Counted from the first letter of the stretch, positions 45,865 through 54,621 are shown. The stretch: DNA of 64,000 bases from Terrirhizobium terrae (GCF_030323265.1 NZ_CP104992.1:1835501-1899500), one strand, 5' to 3'. Program-made: numbers and translations. Notes: generated by a model from the letters alone, not told the origin.

Positions 45865-47081
45865 AGGAAACTCCATCCATGGCGGCCGGAAGGTATGGAA
45901 AGATGCGCGGCGATCGTCTCGCCGATATCCGCATAGGAGGATCTGACGCCGACCGAGCGGGTGCGGATGCCGGGGCCGAAGGCCATAATCGGCACGCGCT
46001 CGCGTGTATGGTCGGTGCCGCGCCATGTCGGGTCGCAGCCATGATCGGCGGTCAGTATCACGAGGTCGCCCGGCTTCAGGCGGCGATGCACATCGGGAAG
46101 CCGCATGTCGAAAGCTTCGAGCGCCGCCGCGTAACCCGGCACGTCCCGGCGATGGCCGTAGATCATGTCGAAATCGACGAAATTGGTGAAGACCAGATCG
46201 CCATCCGCCGCCTCATCCATGGCGGCAAGTGTCGCGTCCATCAGCGCGTTGTTGCCATTCGCCTTGATGACACGCGAAATGCCCTGATGGGCGAAGATAT
46301 CGCCCACCTTGCCGACGGCATGGACGGAGCGCCCGGCCTCGACCAGCCGGTCGAGCAGCGTCGGCTCCGGCGGCAGGACGGAAAAGTCGCGGCGGTTGCC
46401 CGTCCGCTCGAATGTTTCCGGCGTCTCGCCGACGAAGGGGCGGGCTATGACGCGGCCGATATTGAGCGGATCGATCAGCCGGCGCACCACTTGGCAGAGC
46501 ACGATCAGCCGCTCGAGGCCGAAATGGCTCTCATGCGCCGCGATCTGAAAGACGCTGTCGCTCGACGTGTAGCAGATCGGTTTTCCGGTCCGGATATGCT
46601 CCTCGCCAAGCTGCGCGATGATGTCCGTACCGGAGGCATGGCAATTGCCGAGAATGCCCGGAATGTCGCCCTCGCTGCAGATCGCCTCGACAAGTTCCGG
46701 AGAGAAGGCGTCGCCTTCTGTCGGAAAATACCCCCAGTCGAACATGACCGGCGTTCCGGCGATCTCCCAATGCCCCGATGGCGTATCCTTGCCGTTCGAC
46801 AATTCGTTCGCCGCGCCATAGAGGCCGAAGAGGCGTTCCGGAAGCGACATTCCCACCGGATAGTTGCCGCTTGAGAGCTTGGCAATTTCCAGCAACCCCA
46901 GCGAGGACATGTTGGGCAGCTTCAGCGGCCCTTGCCGCAATCCGGTTCTGTCTGCCGCACCCGCAGCGCAGAACTCGGCGATATGACCGAGCGTATTCGA
47001 CCCGAGGTCGCCGTAATCTGCCGCATCACGGGCGCCGCCGACGCCGAAGGAATCAAGTACGAAGAGGAAGGCACGCGCCAT
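45861..47081 (-). CDS. deoB: Phosphopentomutase
   Basis: This 406-residue manganese enzyme interconverts (deoxy)ribose-1-phosphate and -5-phosphate, linking the phosphorylases to deoC. The metal sites are [13 protein letters not shown] at the N-terminus and [23 protein letters not shown] near residue 330; [14 protein letters not shown] lies between them. ATG 47081 is the conserved start. It is the first gene of the minus-strand salvage operon and overlaps the start of add by 4 bp. Confidence 0.95.
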   Translation of the reverse strand: MARAFLFVLDSFGVGGARDAADYGDLGSNTLGHIAEFCAAGAADRTGLRQGPLKLPNMSSLGLLEIAKLSSGNYPVGMSLPERLFGLYGAANELSNGKDTPSGHWEIAGTPVMFDWGYFPTEGDAFSPELVEAICSEGDIPGILGNCHASGTDIIAQLGEEHIRTGKPICYTSSDSVFQIAAHESHFGLERLIVLCQVVRRLIDPLNIGRVIARPFVGETPETFERTGNRRDFSVLPPEPTLLDRLVEAGRSVHAVGKVGDIFAHQGISRVIKANGNNALMDATLAAMDEAADGDLVFTNFVDFDMIYGHRRDVPGYAAALEAFDMRLPDVHRRLKPGDLVILTADHGCDPTWRGTDHTRERVPIMAFGPGIRTRSVGVRSSYADIGETIAAHLSIPSGRHGWSFL

Positions 47082-47173
47082 CTGCAACCGCTATCTCATT
47101 GCCCGATCTGATGATCGAATTGAATCGCGATACATATAGCTCCGCGACGCGCTTGGCAAAGGTGGCGTGTTGC

Positions 47174-47749
47174 TCAGCAACCCTCGCAGATGATGTTGGA
47201 GCCGACGCGCTGGCGATAGTAGAATTCGCGTCTCAACGTGATCGTCTGAAGATTGGCGGGAAGGAGGCCTGGCATGAACATCAGCAACTGGTGGCTGACC
47301 GATACTTCCGCGCGTACCAGAAAGGTGCTCGGGGAGCGCATGTCGGTCGGCACGTTCACGGCGGAACCGTTGCTGTAGGGGCGGGACCCATTCTGGGCCC
47401 ATGACCATGCGACGGTCGGATTGCCGGAGGTGTCGAGTGCAACGCCGGTGATCTTCAGTGACAGGTTCTTCGGCGTATAGGGCGTGAAGATCCCGTTGGT
47501 GACGTTGATCATCTGCTGCAGGTCGCTCGGCGTCACCTTTGACGACTGCGTCACGAGGTCGGCAATCGTGCTTGCCGTGCGCGTCACCCGCTTGGAGACG
47601 CTGAGGCCGATCGTCAGTTCGAAGGAGGTGATGTAGAGGCTGAGCAGCAGTGGCGCGATCAGGGCGAATTCCACGCCGCCCACACCACGGACGTCATCTC
47701 GCAGGCGCCGGATCCTGGCGAACAGGGTTTTGGGAGCAGCCTCGGTCAT
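47174..47749 (-). CDS. TadE/TadG-like pilus assembly protein, second of two
   Basis: This 191-residue protein has a short basic N-terminus, then DVRGVGGVEFALIAPLLLSLYITSFEL (about residues 18-44), the pseudopilin-like TadE signature with a processing-type Gly-Val-Glu-Phe, and a C-terminal periplasmic domain. The two cysteines in IICEGC end the protein. Start 47749 overlaps the stop of the preceding paralogue (ATGA). TadE-like minor pilins assist Tad pilus assembly, and the main pilus operon starts 1.6 kb away on the other strand. Confidence 0.85.
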   Translation of the reverse strand: MTEAAPKTLFARIRRLRDDVRGVGGVEFALIAPLLLSLYITSFELTIGLSVSKRVTRTASTIADLVTQSSKVTPSDLQQMINVTNGIFTPYTPKNLSLKITGVALDTSGNPTVAWSWAQNGSRPYSNGSAVNVPTDMRSPSTFLVRAEVSVSHQLLMFMPGLLPANLQTITLRREFYYRQRVGSNIICEGC

Positions 47750-48408
47750 GGATATTCCTCGTTCTTGAAGACGGAGGTTTCCACGATCAGGAAGTAGTTC
47801 GGCCGGGAACTGTCTGTGGGCTTGATATTGGTGATGTAGGGGCGCAGCAGATCGGTGATGATCTCCCACTTGTAGTAGACCCGCAGCATGTTCTTCGTGT
47901 TCGGCCCACCGGGGGAATATGCCAGGGAGGTCGTGTCGAGATCTCCGTTTGCCTTGATCGGAACGGTCGCCGGCATGTCGGAGAAATTCGAATAGCTCTT
48001 CACATCGATCCAGAGTTTGTTCGGCGTGGTGATTTCCGCAGTCCCGCACTGGATGAGAATGGATATCTCGCCGCAGAAGGCGGTACGGAACTCGGCCGCG
48101 CTCTTGTCGGTGCTGCTGTTGCCGTGGGCGTAGGTGATATTGCCGGTGCGCAGCTTGCGTCCCATGGTATCGACCGCGTTGGCGACGAGCTGCTCGGCCG
48201 TATAGGCCACGAAGGTCTCGATAATGGCGAAGACGATCAGGAAGTAGGGGATGGCGAGCAGCGCGAATTCGATCGCCGCCGCGCCGTCTTTCGAACGGAA
48301 CAGGCGCCGGAGCCCGGTTCTCGAGCCGCTTTTCCTGGAAAGACCGCCGGCCGTTCCCTTATGATCCTGCTGCATATCTTCCTTCCGGCGAACGGCGGGA
48401 GTAGCCAT
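47746..48408 (-). CDS. TadE/TadG-like pilus assembly protein, first of two
   Basis: This 220-residue protein has a 37-residue basic leader, then RSKDGAAAIEFALLAIPYFLIVFAIIETF, the TadE-type membrane segment with the conserved Glu, and a periplasmic domain with a GNITYAHGNSSTDKSAAEFRTAFCGEI stretch. It is about twice the length of a typical Flp pilin, as expected for minor pseudopilins cleaved by the CpaA peptidase. It is co-transcribed with its paralogue. The gap upstream carries a palindromic repeat. Confidence 0.85.
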   Translation of the reverse strand: MATPAVRRKEDMQQDHKGTAGGLSRKSGSRTGLRRLFRSKDGAAAIEFALLAIPYFLIVFAIIETFVAYTAEQLVANAVDTMGRKLRTGNITYAHGNSSTDKSAAEFRTAFCGEISILIQCGTAEITTPNKLWIDVKSYSNFSDMPATVPIKANGDLDTTSLAYSPGGPNTKNMLRVYYKWEIITDLLRPYITNIKPTDSSRPNYFLIVETSVFKNEEYP

Positions 48409-48472
48409 GGACCATACTCAACGAATATTGAAAATCCGTTTCCCGACTGATGCAAATTGGTGCAAAATCAAT

Positions 48473-48546
48473 GCTCAAAGCATGTCGCGCAAACGTATCC
48501 AGCGGTTCTGCGGCGACGACATGCGATAATGCAACGATGCTCTAAG
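48473..48546. repeat. Palindromic mosaic element, type B (GCATGTCG family)
   Basis: GCATGTCG (48480-48487) and CGACATGC (48517-48524) are perfect inverted repeats around a core with ccagcggttctgcgg. The element ends in gatgctctaa. As with the element at 11141, the terminal CTA (48542-48544) supplies the TAG stop of the neighbouring minus-strand gene. The core resembles another intergenic family I associate with Rhizobium. Confidence 0.55.
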
Positions 48547-48937
48547 GCGTACCGCTCTTGGCTTCCACGTGCTGCTCGCAGTTCGGGGTACAGGAGAGCA
48601 CCGTCCGCTGCGTCTGCTTGAACATGCGCACCGTATTGCCCTCGTCGATGGAGACGAGCACGCGCTCGTCCGCAATGGCATTGCCGTCGATATCGAGCAG
48701 GACCAGGTTGGTGGTGCCGAAGCTGCGGCCCGTCACCACGATGGTGGTCGGATCGGCCACGGTCGCATCCGCCACGTCCGCATTGCCTACAATCACCTTG
48801 GCGACCGGTCGATCGAGCTTGAGTACGCGCGCGTGATTCATGAATACGCGTAGCAGATCCTGTTCCTCGGCGGCATAGGCGGTCGAGATGGCACAGGTAG
48901 CAGCGATAAAGGCGGTCAGCATGCGACGGAGCGCCAT
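48542..48937 (-). CDS. Pilus assembly protein N-terminal-domain (secretin N-domain-like) protein
   Basis: This 131-residue exported protein has a signal peptide at residues 1-22 ending AYAAE, then the domain that opens CpaC-type secretins: VLKLDRPVAKVIVGNADVADATVADPTTIVVTGRSFGTTNLVLLD. It has no secretin part. Two cysteines lie at the C-terminus (LSCTPNCEQ). A stand-alone copy of this domain is regularly found in Tad loci of Rhizobiales, presumably helping the outer-membrane channel. It is divergent from the pilin gene, so both share the AT-rich control region 48938-49325. Confidence 0.82.
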   Translation of the reverse strand: MALRRMLTAFIAATCAISTAYAAEEQDLLRVFMNHARVLKLDRPVAKVIVGNADVADATVADPTTIVVTGRSFGTTNLVLLDIDGNAIADERVLVSIDEGNTVRMFKQTQRTVLSCTPNCEQHVEAKSGTP

Positions 48938-49039
48938 GAAAAGTCCTTAGACGATATTCTTTGATTAACGAGGATGACGCGCAATGGTGAATGAAGCTTT
49001 AAGTCCGCCGGACTGTCCCGAAATCGTTTGATTTTAATA

Positions 49040-49057
49040 TATTAGATACATCTAATA
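49040..49057. promoter_or_regulatory. Perfect AT-rich dyad in the pilus control region
   Basis: TATTAGAT (49040-49047) and ATCTAATA (49050-49057) are a perfect 8-bp inverted repeat with a 2-nt spacer. It lies 103 bp upstream of the secretin-N gene and 268 bp upstream of the pilin. The whole 388-bp gap (48938-49325) is markedly AT-rich for this genome and has no convincing gene. The regulator is unknown. Confidence 0.4.
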
Positions 49058-49199
49058 CTATGGCTTCTTGTGCATGCCGGCGCGTCAAAAATCGTGATAA
49101 AATATCGCGTTTACAGCGACTAAACGGTGTTTGGCACACGCAACGCATTTGATCTATTTCGATGATGAATCGTTCACCATGCAAAGTGACTTGGTTCAC

Positions 49200-49214
49200 T
49201 TAAGGCATTGTTAA
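49200..49214 (+). promoter_or_regulatory. CtrA-type box TTAA-N7-TTAA upstream of the Flp pilin
   Basis: TTAA (49200-49203), seven bases, TTAA (49211-49214): an exact match to the CtrA recognition pattern known from Caulobacter and other alphaproteobacteria. A third TTAA lies at 49224-49227. It is 112 bp upstream of the pilin ATG. In Caulobacter pilA is a direct CtrA target, so cell-cycle control of this pilus is a reasonable inference. Confidence 0.6.
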
Positions 49215-49325
49215 GCCTGTTCTTTAAGTGGATCGCAATCGTCCTAATGTAGTTCTCCGTCATCCGAGCAACGGCAACAGTTGTCGGGAAGTGCTGAACA
49301 ACAAGTTTGGAAATAGGAGAACCTC

Positions 49326-49523
49326 ATGTCCAAGATTTTCGCTCGTTTTCGTAAGGATGAATCTGGTGCGACCGCCATCGAGTATGGCCTGATCGCCGCT
49401 CTGATCTCGGTCGCCCTCATCGCCGGTGCAAGCGCACTCGGCAACAACATCAGCGGCACATTCAACACCATCTCTGGTAAGATGGGTGCTGCAAACACTG
49501 CCGGTGCTGCCCGCAATCCTTGA
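49326..49523 (+). CDS. Flp/TadA-type IVb pilin
   Basis: This 65-residue major pilin has a short basic leader SKIFARFRKDESG, cleavage site G/ATAIEYGLIAALISVALIAGA with the conserved Glu-Tyr pair of Flp pilins, and a small glycine-rich tail. It is cleaved by the peptidase encoded next and polymerised by CpaF/TadB/TadC. AGGAG lies 8 bp before the ATG. A terminator-like hairpin directly after it suggests that much of the message ends here, giving an excess of pilin over the assembly proteins. It corresponds to ctpA in Agrobacterium and pilA in Caulobacter. Confidence 0.94.
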   Translation: MSKIFARFRKDESGATAIEYGLIAALISVALIAGASALGNNISGTFNTISGKMGAANTAGAARNP

Positions 49524-49554
49524 TTTGCCGTCGGTTCGGCACATGACAACGGTG

Positions 49555-49585
49555 AAAGCCGCCTTAAGGGGCGGCTTATCCGCTT
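49555..49585 (+). terminator. Hairpin after the pilin gene
   Basis: AAGCCGCC (49556-49563) and GGCGGCTT (49570-49577) form a perfect 8-bp stem with a 6-nt loop, 32 bp after the pilin stop, followed by atccgcttt. It is likely a partial terminator separating the abundant pilin message from the assembly genes. Confidence 0.6.
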
Positions 49586-49586
49586 T

Positions 49587-50138
49587 ATGACCCACGCCAC
49601 GTTTCAGAAAGATCCGTCCATGGGTGAATTGGTAGCCATAGCCGCACTGATCTCCCTTCCCGCCGCGCTCCTCTGGGCCGCGACGACAGATTTTCTGACT
49701 ATGACCATTTCCAATCGCATCTCGATCGGGCTGGCCGTCGCCTTCCTCATCCTCGCGCTGCCTCTCGGCCTTTCCCTCAGTGAAATCGGCTTGAGCCTTG
49801 CGGCTGCAGCTTGCGTGTTTCTGGTTTGCTTCGGCCTCTTCGCAGCCAACGTCATGGGTGGCGGTGACGCCAAGATCCTGACCGCGGCGAGCCTCTGGTT
49901 CGGCCTGACGCCTGCCCTCATCAGCTTCCTCGTCTATGTCGCCTATACCGGCGGTGTGGTGACGCTGCTTTTCCTTCTTCTGCGCTGGCGCGCGCCTTCC
50001 GTACTCGCCATGGGCATTCCGCTGCCTATGTCTGTCGTCGAGGCGAAGAAGATCCCTTACGGCATCGCCATCGCAATCGGGGGCATTCTGGCATTTCCCA
50101 ACGCACCTACCACGCTCATGGCTCTTCAGTCATTCTGA
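49587..50138 (+). CDS. cpaA: Prepilin peptidase CpaA (TadV, A24 family)
   Basis: This 183-residue membrane aspartic protease cleaves Flp and TadE leaders. There are five or six hydrophobic segments; one catalytic Asp is in ATTDFLTMTISNRISIG and the other in the GGGDAK motif (VMGGGDAKILTAASLWFG). It lacks the cytoplasmic zinc domain of larger peptidases, as usual for TadV. ATG 49587 is the longest start; ATG 49620 (MGELVAIAAL) would remove an unneeded polar 11 residues and may be the true one. Confidence 0.9.
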   Translation: MTHATFQKDPSMGELVAIAALISLPAALLWAATTDFLTMTISNRISIGLAVAFLILALPLGLSLSEIGLSLAAAACVFLVCFGLFAANVMGGGDAKILTAASLWFGLTPALISFLVYVAYTGGVVTLLFLLLRWRAPSVLAMGIPLPMSVVEAKKIPYGIAIAIGGILAFPNAPTTLMALQSF

Positions 50139-50162
50139 AGGTAAAGCTCTAGCAATACTGCG

Positions 50163-50198
50163 TTAACCAGAATTGTAAGCGTCCCATTAACCATAATT
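50163..50198 (+). promoter_or_regulatory. Direct repeat TTAACCA-AATT upstream of cpaB
   Basis: TTAACCAGAATT (50163-50174) and TTAACCATAATT (50187-50198) differ at one base and are spaced 24 bp, 55 bp before the cpaB start. TTAAC half-sites are the core of CtrA boxes, so this may be a second entry point of control (or promoter) for the assembly genes. Confidence 0.4.
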
Positions 50199-50252
50199 AC
50201 ACCATTGCGGCCCATCCTGCGGGGAAGTTCAAGATTCTCCCAGGAAAAGGCA

Positions 50253-51059
50253 ATGAAGCCCGCTCGCATCATCATCCTCGCGGTGGCCGTCGTGGCTGCA
50301 GGCCTCGCTGGCCTGCTGGCCATGAGCCTTACGGGTAACCGGCCTGAACAGCTGGTGGAAACGGTCGTCGAAAGGGCGCCGACCGTGCGGGTCCTCGTTT
50401 CAGCAGACAACCTTCCCGTCGGCAGCCGGCTTAACGAAAATACCCTTGAGTGGCTCGACTGGCCGAAGGACGGCATTACCGAAGGTTTCATCACCAGCGA
50501 AGCCCGTCCGGACGCGGTGAAGGAACTCGAAGGCTCCGTCGTCCGCCTTCCGATCTTCAAGGGCGAACCGGTTCGCGCCGAAAAGGTCGCGGACTCCTCA
50601 AGCCGCATCATGTCGTCGCTGCTTCCCTCCGGCAAGCGTGCCGTGGCCACCGAAATCTCGGTGGCAACCGGTGCGGGCGGTTTCGTCCTGCCGAACGACC
50701 GGGTCGACGTGATCATGGTCCGCTCCAGCAAGGACGGCAGCGGCAATTACATTACCGAAAACGTGCTGAACAATGTCCGCGTTCTGGCGATCGACCAGAA
50801 CATCCAGGAAGCGCCCGACGGCAGCAAGTCGGTCGTCGGCACCACGGCCACGCTGGAGCTGACGCCGGATCAGACGAAGGTGATCGTGGTGGCCCAGCAG
50901 ATGGCCGAGCGTCTGACATTGGCGCTGCGCTCGGTCGCCGACGCCCAGGAAGCGGATACGCAAGGGGCGGATTACCTTCTGCATGGCGGGGGCAAGTCGG
51001 ACATTCAGGTCATCAAGTCGGGATCGATCATCACCGGCTCGACGCAGCAGGCGAAGTGA
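50253..51059 (+). CDS. cpaB: Flp pilus assembly protein CpaB (RcpC)
   Basis: This 268-residue inner-membrane-anchored periplasmic protein has an N-terminal anchor (residues 5-23) and a SAF-like domain (VRVLVSADNLPVGSRLNENTLEWLDWPKD), then the RcpC domain (LLPSGKRAVATEISVATGAGGFVLPNDRVDVIMVRS). It is part of the Tad secretion apparatus near the secretin. AGGAAAAGG lies just before ATG 50253. The secretin gene follows after 13 bp. Confidence 0.93.
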   Translation: MKPARIIILAVAVVAAGLAGLLAMSLTGNRPEQLVETVVERAPTVRVLVSADNLPVGSRLNENTLEWLDWPKDGITEGFITSEARPDAVKELEGSVVRLPIFKGEPVRAEKVADSSSRIMSSLLPSGKRAVATEISVATGAGGFVLPNDRVDVIMVRSSKDGSGNYITENVLNNVRVLAIDQNIQEAPDGSKSVVGTTATLELTPDQTKVIVVAQQMAERLTLALRSVADAQEADTQGADYLLHGGGKSDIQVIKSGSIITGSTQQAK

Positions 51060-51072
51060 ACGGAGTGGTCAG

Positions 51073-52563
51073 GTGGGTAGCTTGAAAAACAGAACTCGTG
51101 GAACCGTATCAGTGGGGCTGGCGCTCTGCCTGGCCCTATCTGGCGTTCCAGGAGGTTTCGCTCCGGGGTTCCTCGACGAAGTCGTTGCTGTTCGCGATGT
51201 GGCGGCAGCCGATAGCGGTGTGATCCGCATCGCCCAGGGCGGCGCGGGGACCAAGCGCCGCTTGGCGCTCGGTTTGAACAAGGCTCTTGTCATCGACCTT
51301 CCCTCCGATGCGCACGACATTCTGGTGGCCGACCCATCGATGGCGGATGCCGTCACCCGTACGTCGCGCCGCATCTATCTGTTCGGCAAGACCGTCGGCC
51401 AGACCAATATCTTCGTCTTCGGCCCGAACGGTGAGGAAATCGTCACCCTCGATGTACAGATCGAACGCGACATTTCCGGCCTGGAAGAAAATCTGCGCCG
51501 CTTCCTGCCCGGCTCCGACATCAAGGTCGAGATCATCTCCGACAACATCGTCCTGACCGGCACCGTCAGGACCCCGCAGGATGCGGCCAAGGCTGAACAG
51601 CTCGCCTCGGTCTTCCTCAAGGGTGGTGAGGCCACGACCCGCACAGAGACCGCCACGGGCAGCAATGGCGGGGGCGCCGCGATTTTCGCCGAGCGCCGCC
51701 AGGAATCGCAGATCCAGAACATGCTGACCGTCGAGGGCGAGGACCAGGTCACGCTGAAGGTCACCGTCGCTGAAGTGCGCCGCGAGATCATCAAACAGCT
51801 CGGCTTCGACAACAATTTCGCCCGCAACAGCACGTCCCGACACGCGCTCGACGTCCTGAATTTCGCCACCGGTGCCGGTGGCGTCACCGGCACCATCTCG
51901 GCCGATATCGGCAAGCTCGGCATCGACACCGTCTTGAGCGCGCTGGAACAGGCCAATGCCATCCGCACGCTGGCGGAACCGACCCTGACGGCGATTTCCG
52001 GCCAGGCCGCTACCTTCAATTCCGGCGGCGAACGCCTCTATACGACAACCGGCGTCGATGGTGTGACCACGGTCACGACCTACGAATACGGCATCTCGCT
52101 CGGCTTCACGCCGACCGTCCTTTCTTCCGGCCGTATCAGCCTCAAGATCCAGACCCGCGTATCCGAGCCGGTCGCCAGCACCACCAGCGTCGAGTATCGC
52201 AAGCGCGATGCGGAAACGACGGTCGAATTGCCCTCGGGCGGCTCGATCGCGCTCGCCGGCCTCATCCGTGACGACATCCAGCAAACCATGAACGGTACGC
52301 CGGTCGCGTCCAAGGTCCCGCTGCTCGGCGCTCTCTTCCGCGAGAAGCGTTACGAGCGCAACGAGACCGAGCTGGTCATCATCGCGACGCCCTATCTGGT
52401 TCGCCCGGTGGCGCGTAACGAACTGTCCCGCCCGGACGACAATTTCCAGCCGGCCTCCGACGCTGAAAGCGTCTTCCTCGGCCGCGTCAACAAGATCTAC
52501 GGCCGCAAGGAGGCGCCGCCGCCGGCTCCTTACCAGGGCAATGTCGGGTTCATCTACAAATGA
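51073..52563 (+). CDS. cpaC: Tad outer-membrane secretin CpaC (RcpA)
   Basis: This 496-residue secretin forms the outer-membrane pore for the pilus. After a signal region come the pilus-N domain (ALVIDLPSDAHDILVADPSMADAVTRTSRRIYLFGKTVGQTNIFVF), a BON-like domain and the secretin core (TVEGEDQVTLKVTVAEVRREIIKQLG through VPLLGALFREKRYERNETELVIIATPYLVRPV). GTG 51073 is the start, with GGAG 7 bp upstream. An earlier in-frame start would overlap cpaB and adds only arginine-rich sequence. cpaD overlaps the last 4 bases. Confidence 0.93.
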   Translation: MGSLKNRTRGTVSVGLALCLALSGVPGGFAPGFLDEVVAVRDVAAADSGVIRIAQGGAGTKRRLALGLNKALVIDLPSDAHDILVADPSMADAVTRTSRRIYLFGKTVGQTNIFVFGPNGEEIVTLDVQIERDISGLEENLRRFLPGSDIKVEIISDNIVLTGTVRTPQDAAKAEQLASVFLKGGEATTRTETATGSNGGGAAIFAERRQESQIQNMLTVEGEDQVTLKVTVAEVRREIIKQLGFDNNFARNSTSRHALDVLNFATGAGGVTGTISADIGKLGIDTVLSALEQANAIRTLAEPTLTAISGQAATFNSGGERLYTTTGVDGVTTVTTYEYGISLGFTPTVLSSGRISLKIQTRVSEPVASTTSVEYRKRDAETTVELPSGGSIALAGLIRDDIQQTMNGTPVASKVPLLGALFREKRYERNETELVIIATPYLVRPVARNELSRPDDNFQPASDAESVFLGRVNKIYGRKEAPPPAPYQGNVGFIYK

Positions 52564-53317
52564 CCAGAAACCTCAAGCCTTACCCGTTCGGCGACGTTTA
52601 CCCGCAGGAGAGGCATCCTTCCATGGATCCGCGAGACAGAAAGACCATATCCGGAAGCCGCGCCTTCCCCGTTGCCGTCGTCATCGGCCTTGCCGCAGCG
52701 CTCTCCGGCTGCGCGGGCAAGGACAGCCTGACCACCGGTTCCCTGCCGGATGATTACCGCACACGCCACCCGATCGTCGTCGGCGAAGCCGAAAGACGAT
52801 GGATATCCCCATCGCGACCGGTGATTCCAGGCTGACCCGCGGCCAGGAAGAGGTAATCGCAGGCTTCGTGGCCGAATATCGTCGCTCCTCCAGCGGCATC
52901 ATCCAGATCGTCACGCCGCGTGGTTCTGCAAATGAAGGCGCTGCCTCCGCCGCTGCCTCGTCCATGCGCCGTCTGATGGTGAAGATGGGCGTCCCGAAGC
53001 ACAAGATCCTGCAGTCCGGCTTCCAGGCCGAGTTCGGTGAATCGGCTCCGATCCGTCTCAGCTACGTGGCGATTGCCGCCAAGGCGGGCCCCTGCGGCGA
53101 ATGGCCGGCGGACATGACGCTGAACACGTTCAGCAACAAGAACTATTACAATTTCGGCTGTGCCAGCCAGAGCAACCTCGCGGCCCAAATGGCCAATCCG
53201 AGCGACATGCTCGGCCCCCGTGTCATGACGCCGCCGGATGGCGAGCAGCGCGGTCAGGTCATCGAGAACTATCGCGAGTCCTTCAGCGATCTGGGGGTAA
53301 TTGATGAACCGGCTTAG
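52560..53317 (+). CDS. cpaD: Tad pilus lipoprotein CpaD, one frameshift (probable sequencing error)
   Basis: This outer-membrane lipoprotein partner of the secretin has its lipobox in AAALSGCAGKDSLTTGS near residue 50. One base is missing in the AAA run at 52792-52794: HPIVVGEAE should continue KTMDIPIATGDSRLTRGQEEVIAGFVAEYRR, which lies one frame over and runs intact to the TGA at 53317. The C-terminal CpaD motif GCASQSNLAAQMANPSDMLGPR is present. Corrected length is 252 residues. It starts inside the cpaC stop (ATGA). An ATG at 52623 is closer to the lipobox. Confidence 0.85.
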
Positions 53318-53337
53318 CGGTTGGAAAGCGTGACGCG

Positions 53338-54621
53338 ATGATCAGCACCGTCAATTACGATATGAAGAGCGAAGGCGATCTTGGCGACGATCACCCGTCG
53401 GGTATCGAGCTGGAAGCAGTTCGCCCGCTGCCGCGCATCTCCATCCATGCCTTCTGCGAAAGCGAACAGGTCCAGCGCACCATCGACAAGATGGGCCGCG
53501 ATCGCCGCATGGCCAAGGTCAACCTGCGGGTCACCAACGGAAACATCGCGGCTGCCGCAAACATGTTTGCCTCGTCGCCGACGCCGAACCTCATCGTCCT
53601 TGAAACGGCTGCCGAACCGCGCAACCTTTTGTCGGAACTGGCGCCGCTGGCCGAGGTCTGCGATCCGTCGACGCGCGTCATCATCATCGGTCGCTACAAC
53701 GATATCGGGCTTTACCGCGATCTCGTCCGCAACGGCATTTCCGAATATCTCGTCGCACCGGTCGCCATGGCGGACATGATGGCGGCGATATCGTCGATCT
53801 TCGTGGATCCGGATGCCGAGCCGCTCGGCAAGTCGATCGCCTTCATCGGTGCCAAGGGCGGCGTCGGCTCCTCGACGATCGCCCACAACTGCGCCTTCGG
53901 CATATCGAGCCTGTTCTCGACGGAAACGATCCTTGCCGATCTCGATCTGCCCTTCGGCACGGCCAATATCGATTTCGATCAGGACCCGACCCAGGGCATC
54001 GCCGAGGCCGTGTTCGCGCCTGACCGGCTGGACGAGGTTTTCCTCGACCGCCTGCTCACGAAATGTTCCGACCATCTGTCGCTGCTCGCGGCTCCCTCGC
54101 TTCTCGATCGCGCCTATGACTTCGAAAACGGCGCCTTTCAGCCGGTGATCGAAATTCTCCAGCGCAGCGCGCCGATGGCGGTTCTCGACATTCCTCATGC
54201 GTGGAACGAATGGACCCGGGCGGTCCTCGCCGATGCTGACGAAGTGGTGATCTGTGCCGCACCGGATCTCGCCAATCTGCGCAACACCAAGAACATGCTC
54301 GATGCGTTGAAGAAGCTTCGCCCGAACGATCGCTCCCCGCATCTGATCCTCAACCAGGTCGGCATGCCCAAGCGCCCGGAAATCAATCCGTCCGATTTCA
54401 TCGAGCCGCTGGAGATCGAACCGATCGCCATCATTCCCTTCGATGCCGGCCTGTTCGGCAATGCGTCAAATAGCGGTCGGATGATCGCGGAAATCGACGG
54501 CAAGTCGCCGATTGCCGAAACCTTCTCGCAGATATCCCACGTCGTCACCGGCCGCATCGCGGTCAAGAAGGCGAAGAAGGGCGGTCTCGGCAAGGTCCTC
54601 GGCATGCTGGGTCGCAAGTAG
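53338..54621 (+). CDS. cpaE: Pilus assembly ATPase CpaE (TadZ)
   Basis: This 427-residue protein has a receiver-like N-terminal domain (about residues 35-150) lacking a clear phospho-acceptor, and a ParA/MinD-like ATPase domain with the deviant Walker A KGGVGSST (FIGAKGGVGSSTIAHNCAFG) and DLDLPFGTANIDF. TadZ proteins place the pilus machine at the cell pole. It is 20 bp after cpaD; cpaF follows after 30 bp. Length and architecture are normal. Confidence 0.93.
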   Translation: MISTVNYDMKSEGDLGDDHPSGIELEAVRPLPRISIHAFCESEQVQRTIDKMGRDRRMAKVNLRVTNGNIAAAANMFASSPTPNLIVLETAAEPRNLLSELAPLAEVCDPSTRVIIIGRYNDIGLYRDLVRNGISEYLVAPVAMADMMAAISSIFVDPDAEPLGKSIAFIGAKGGVGSSTIAHNCAFGISSLFSTETILADLDLPFGTANIDFDQDPTQGIAEAVFAPDRLDEVFLDRLLTKCSDHLSLLAAPSLLDRAYDFENGAFQPVIEILQRSAPMAVLDIPHAWNEWTRAVLADADEVVICAAPDLANLRNTKNMLDALKKLRPNDRSPHLILNQVGMPKRPEINPSDFIEPLEIEPIAIIPFDAGLFGNASNSGRMIAEIDGKSPIAETFSQISHVVTGRIAVKKAKKGGLGKVLGMLGRK

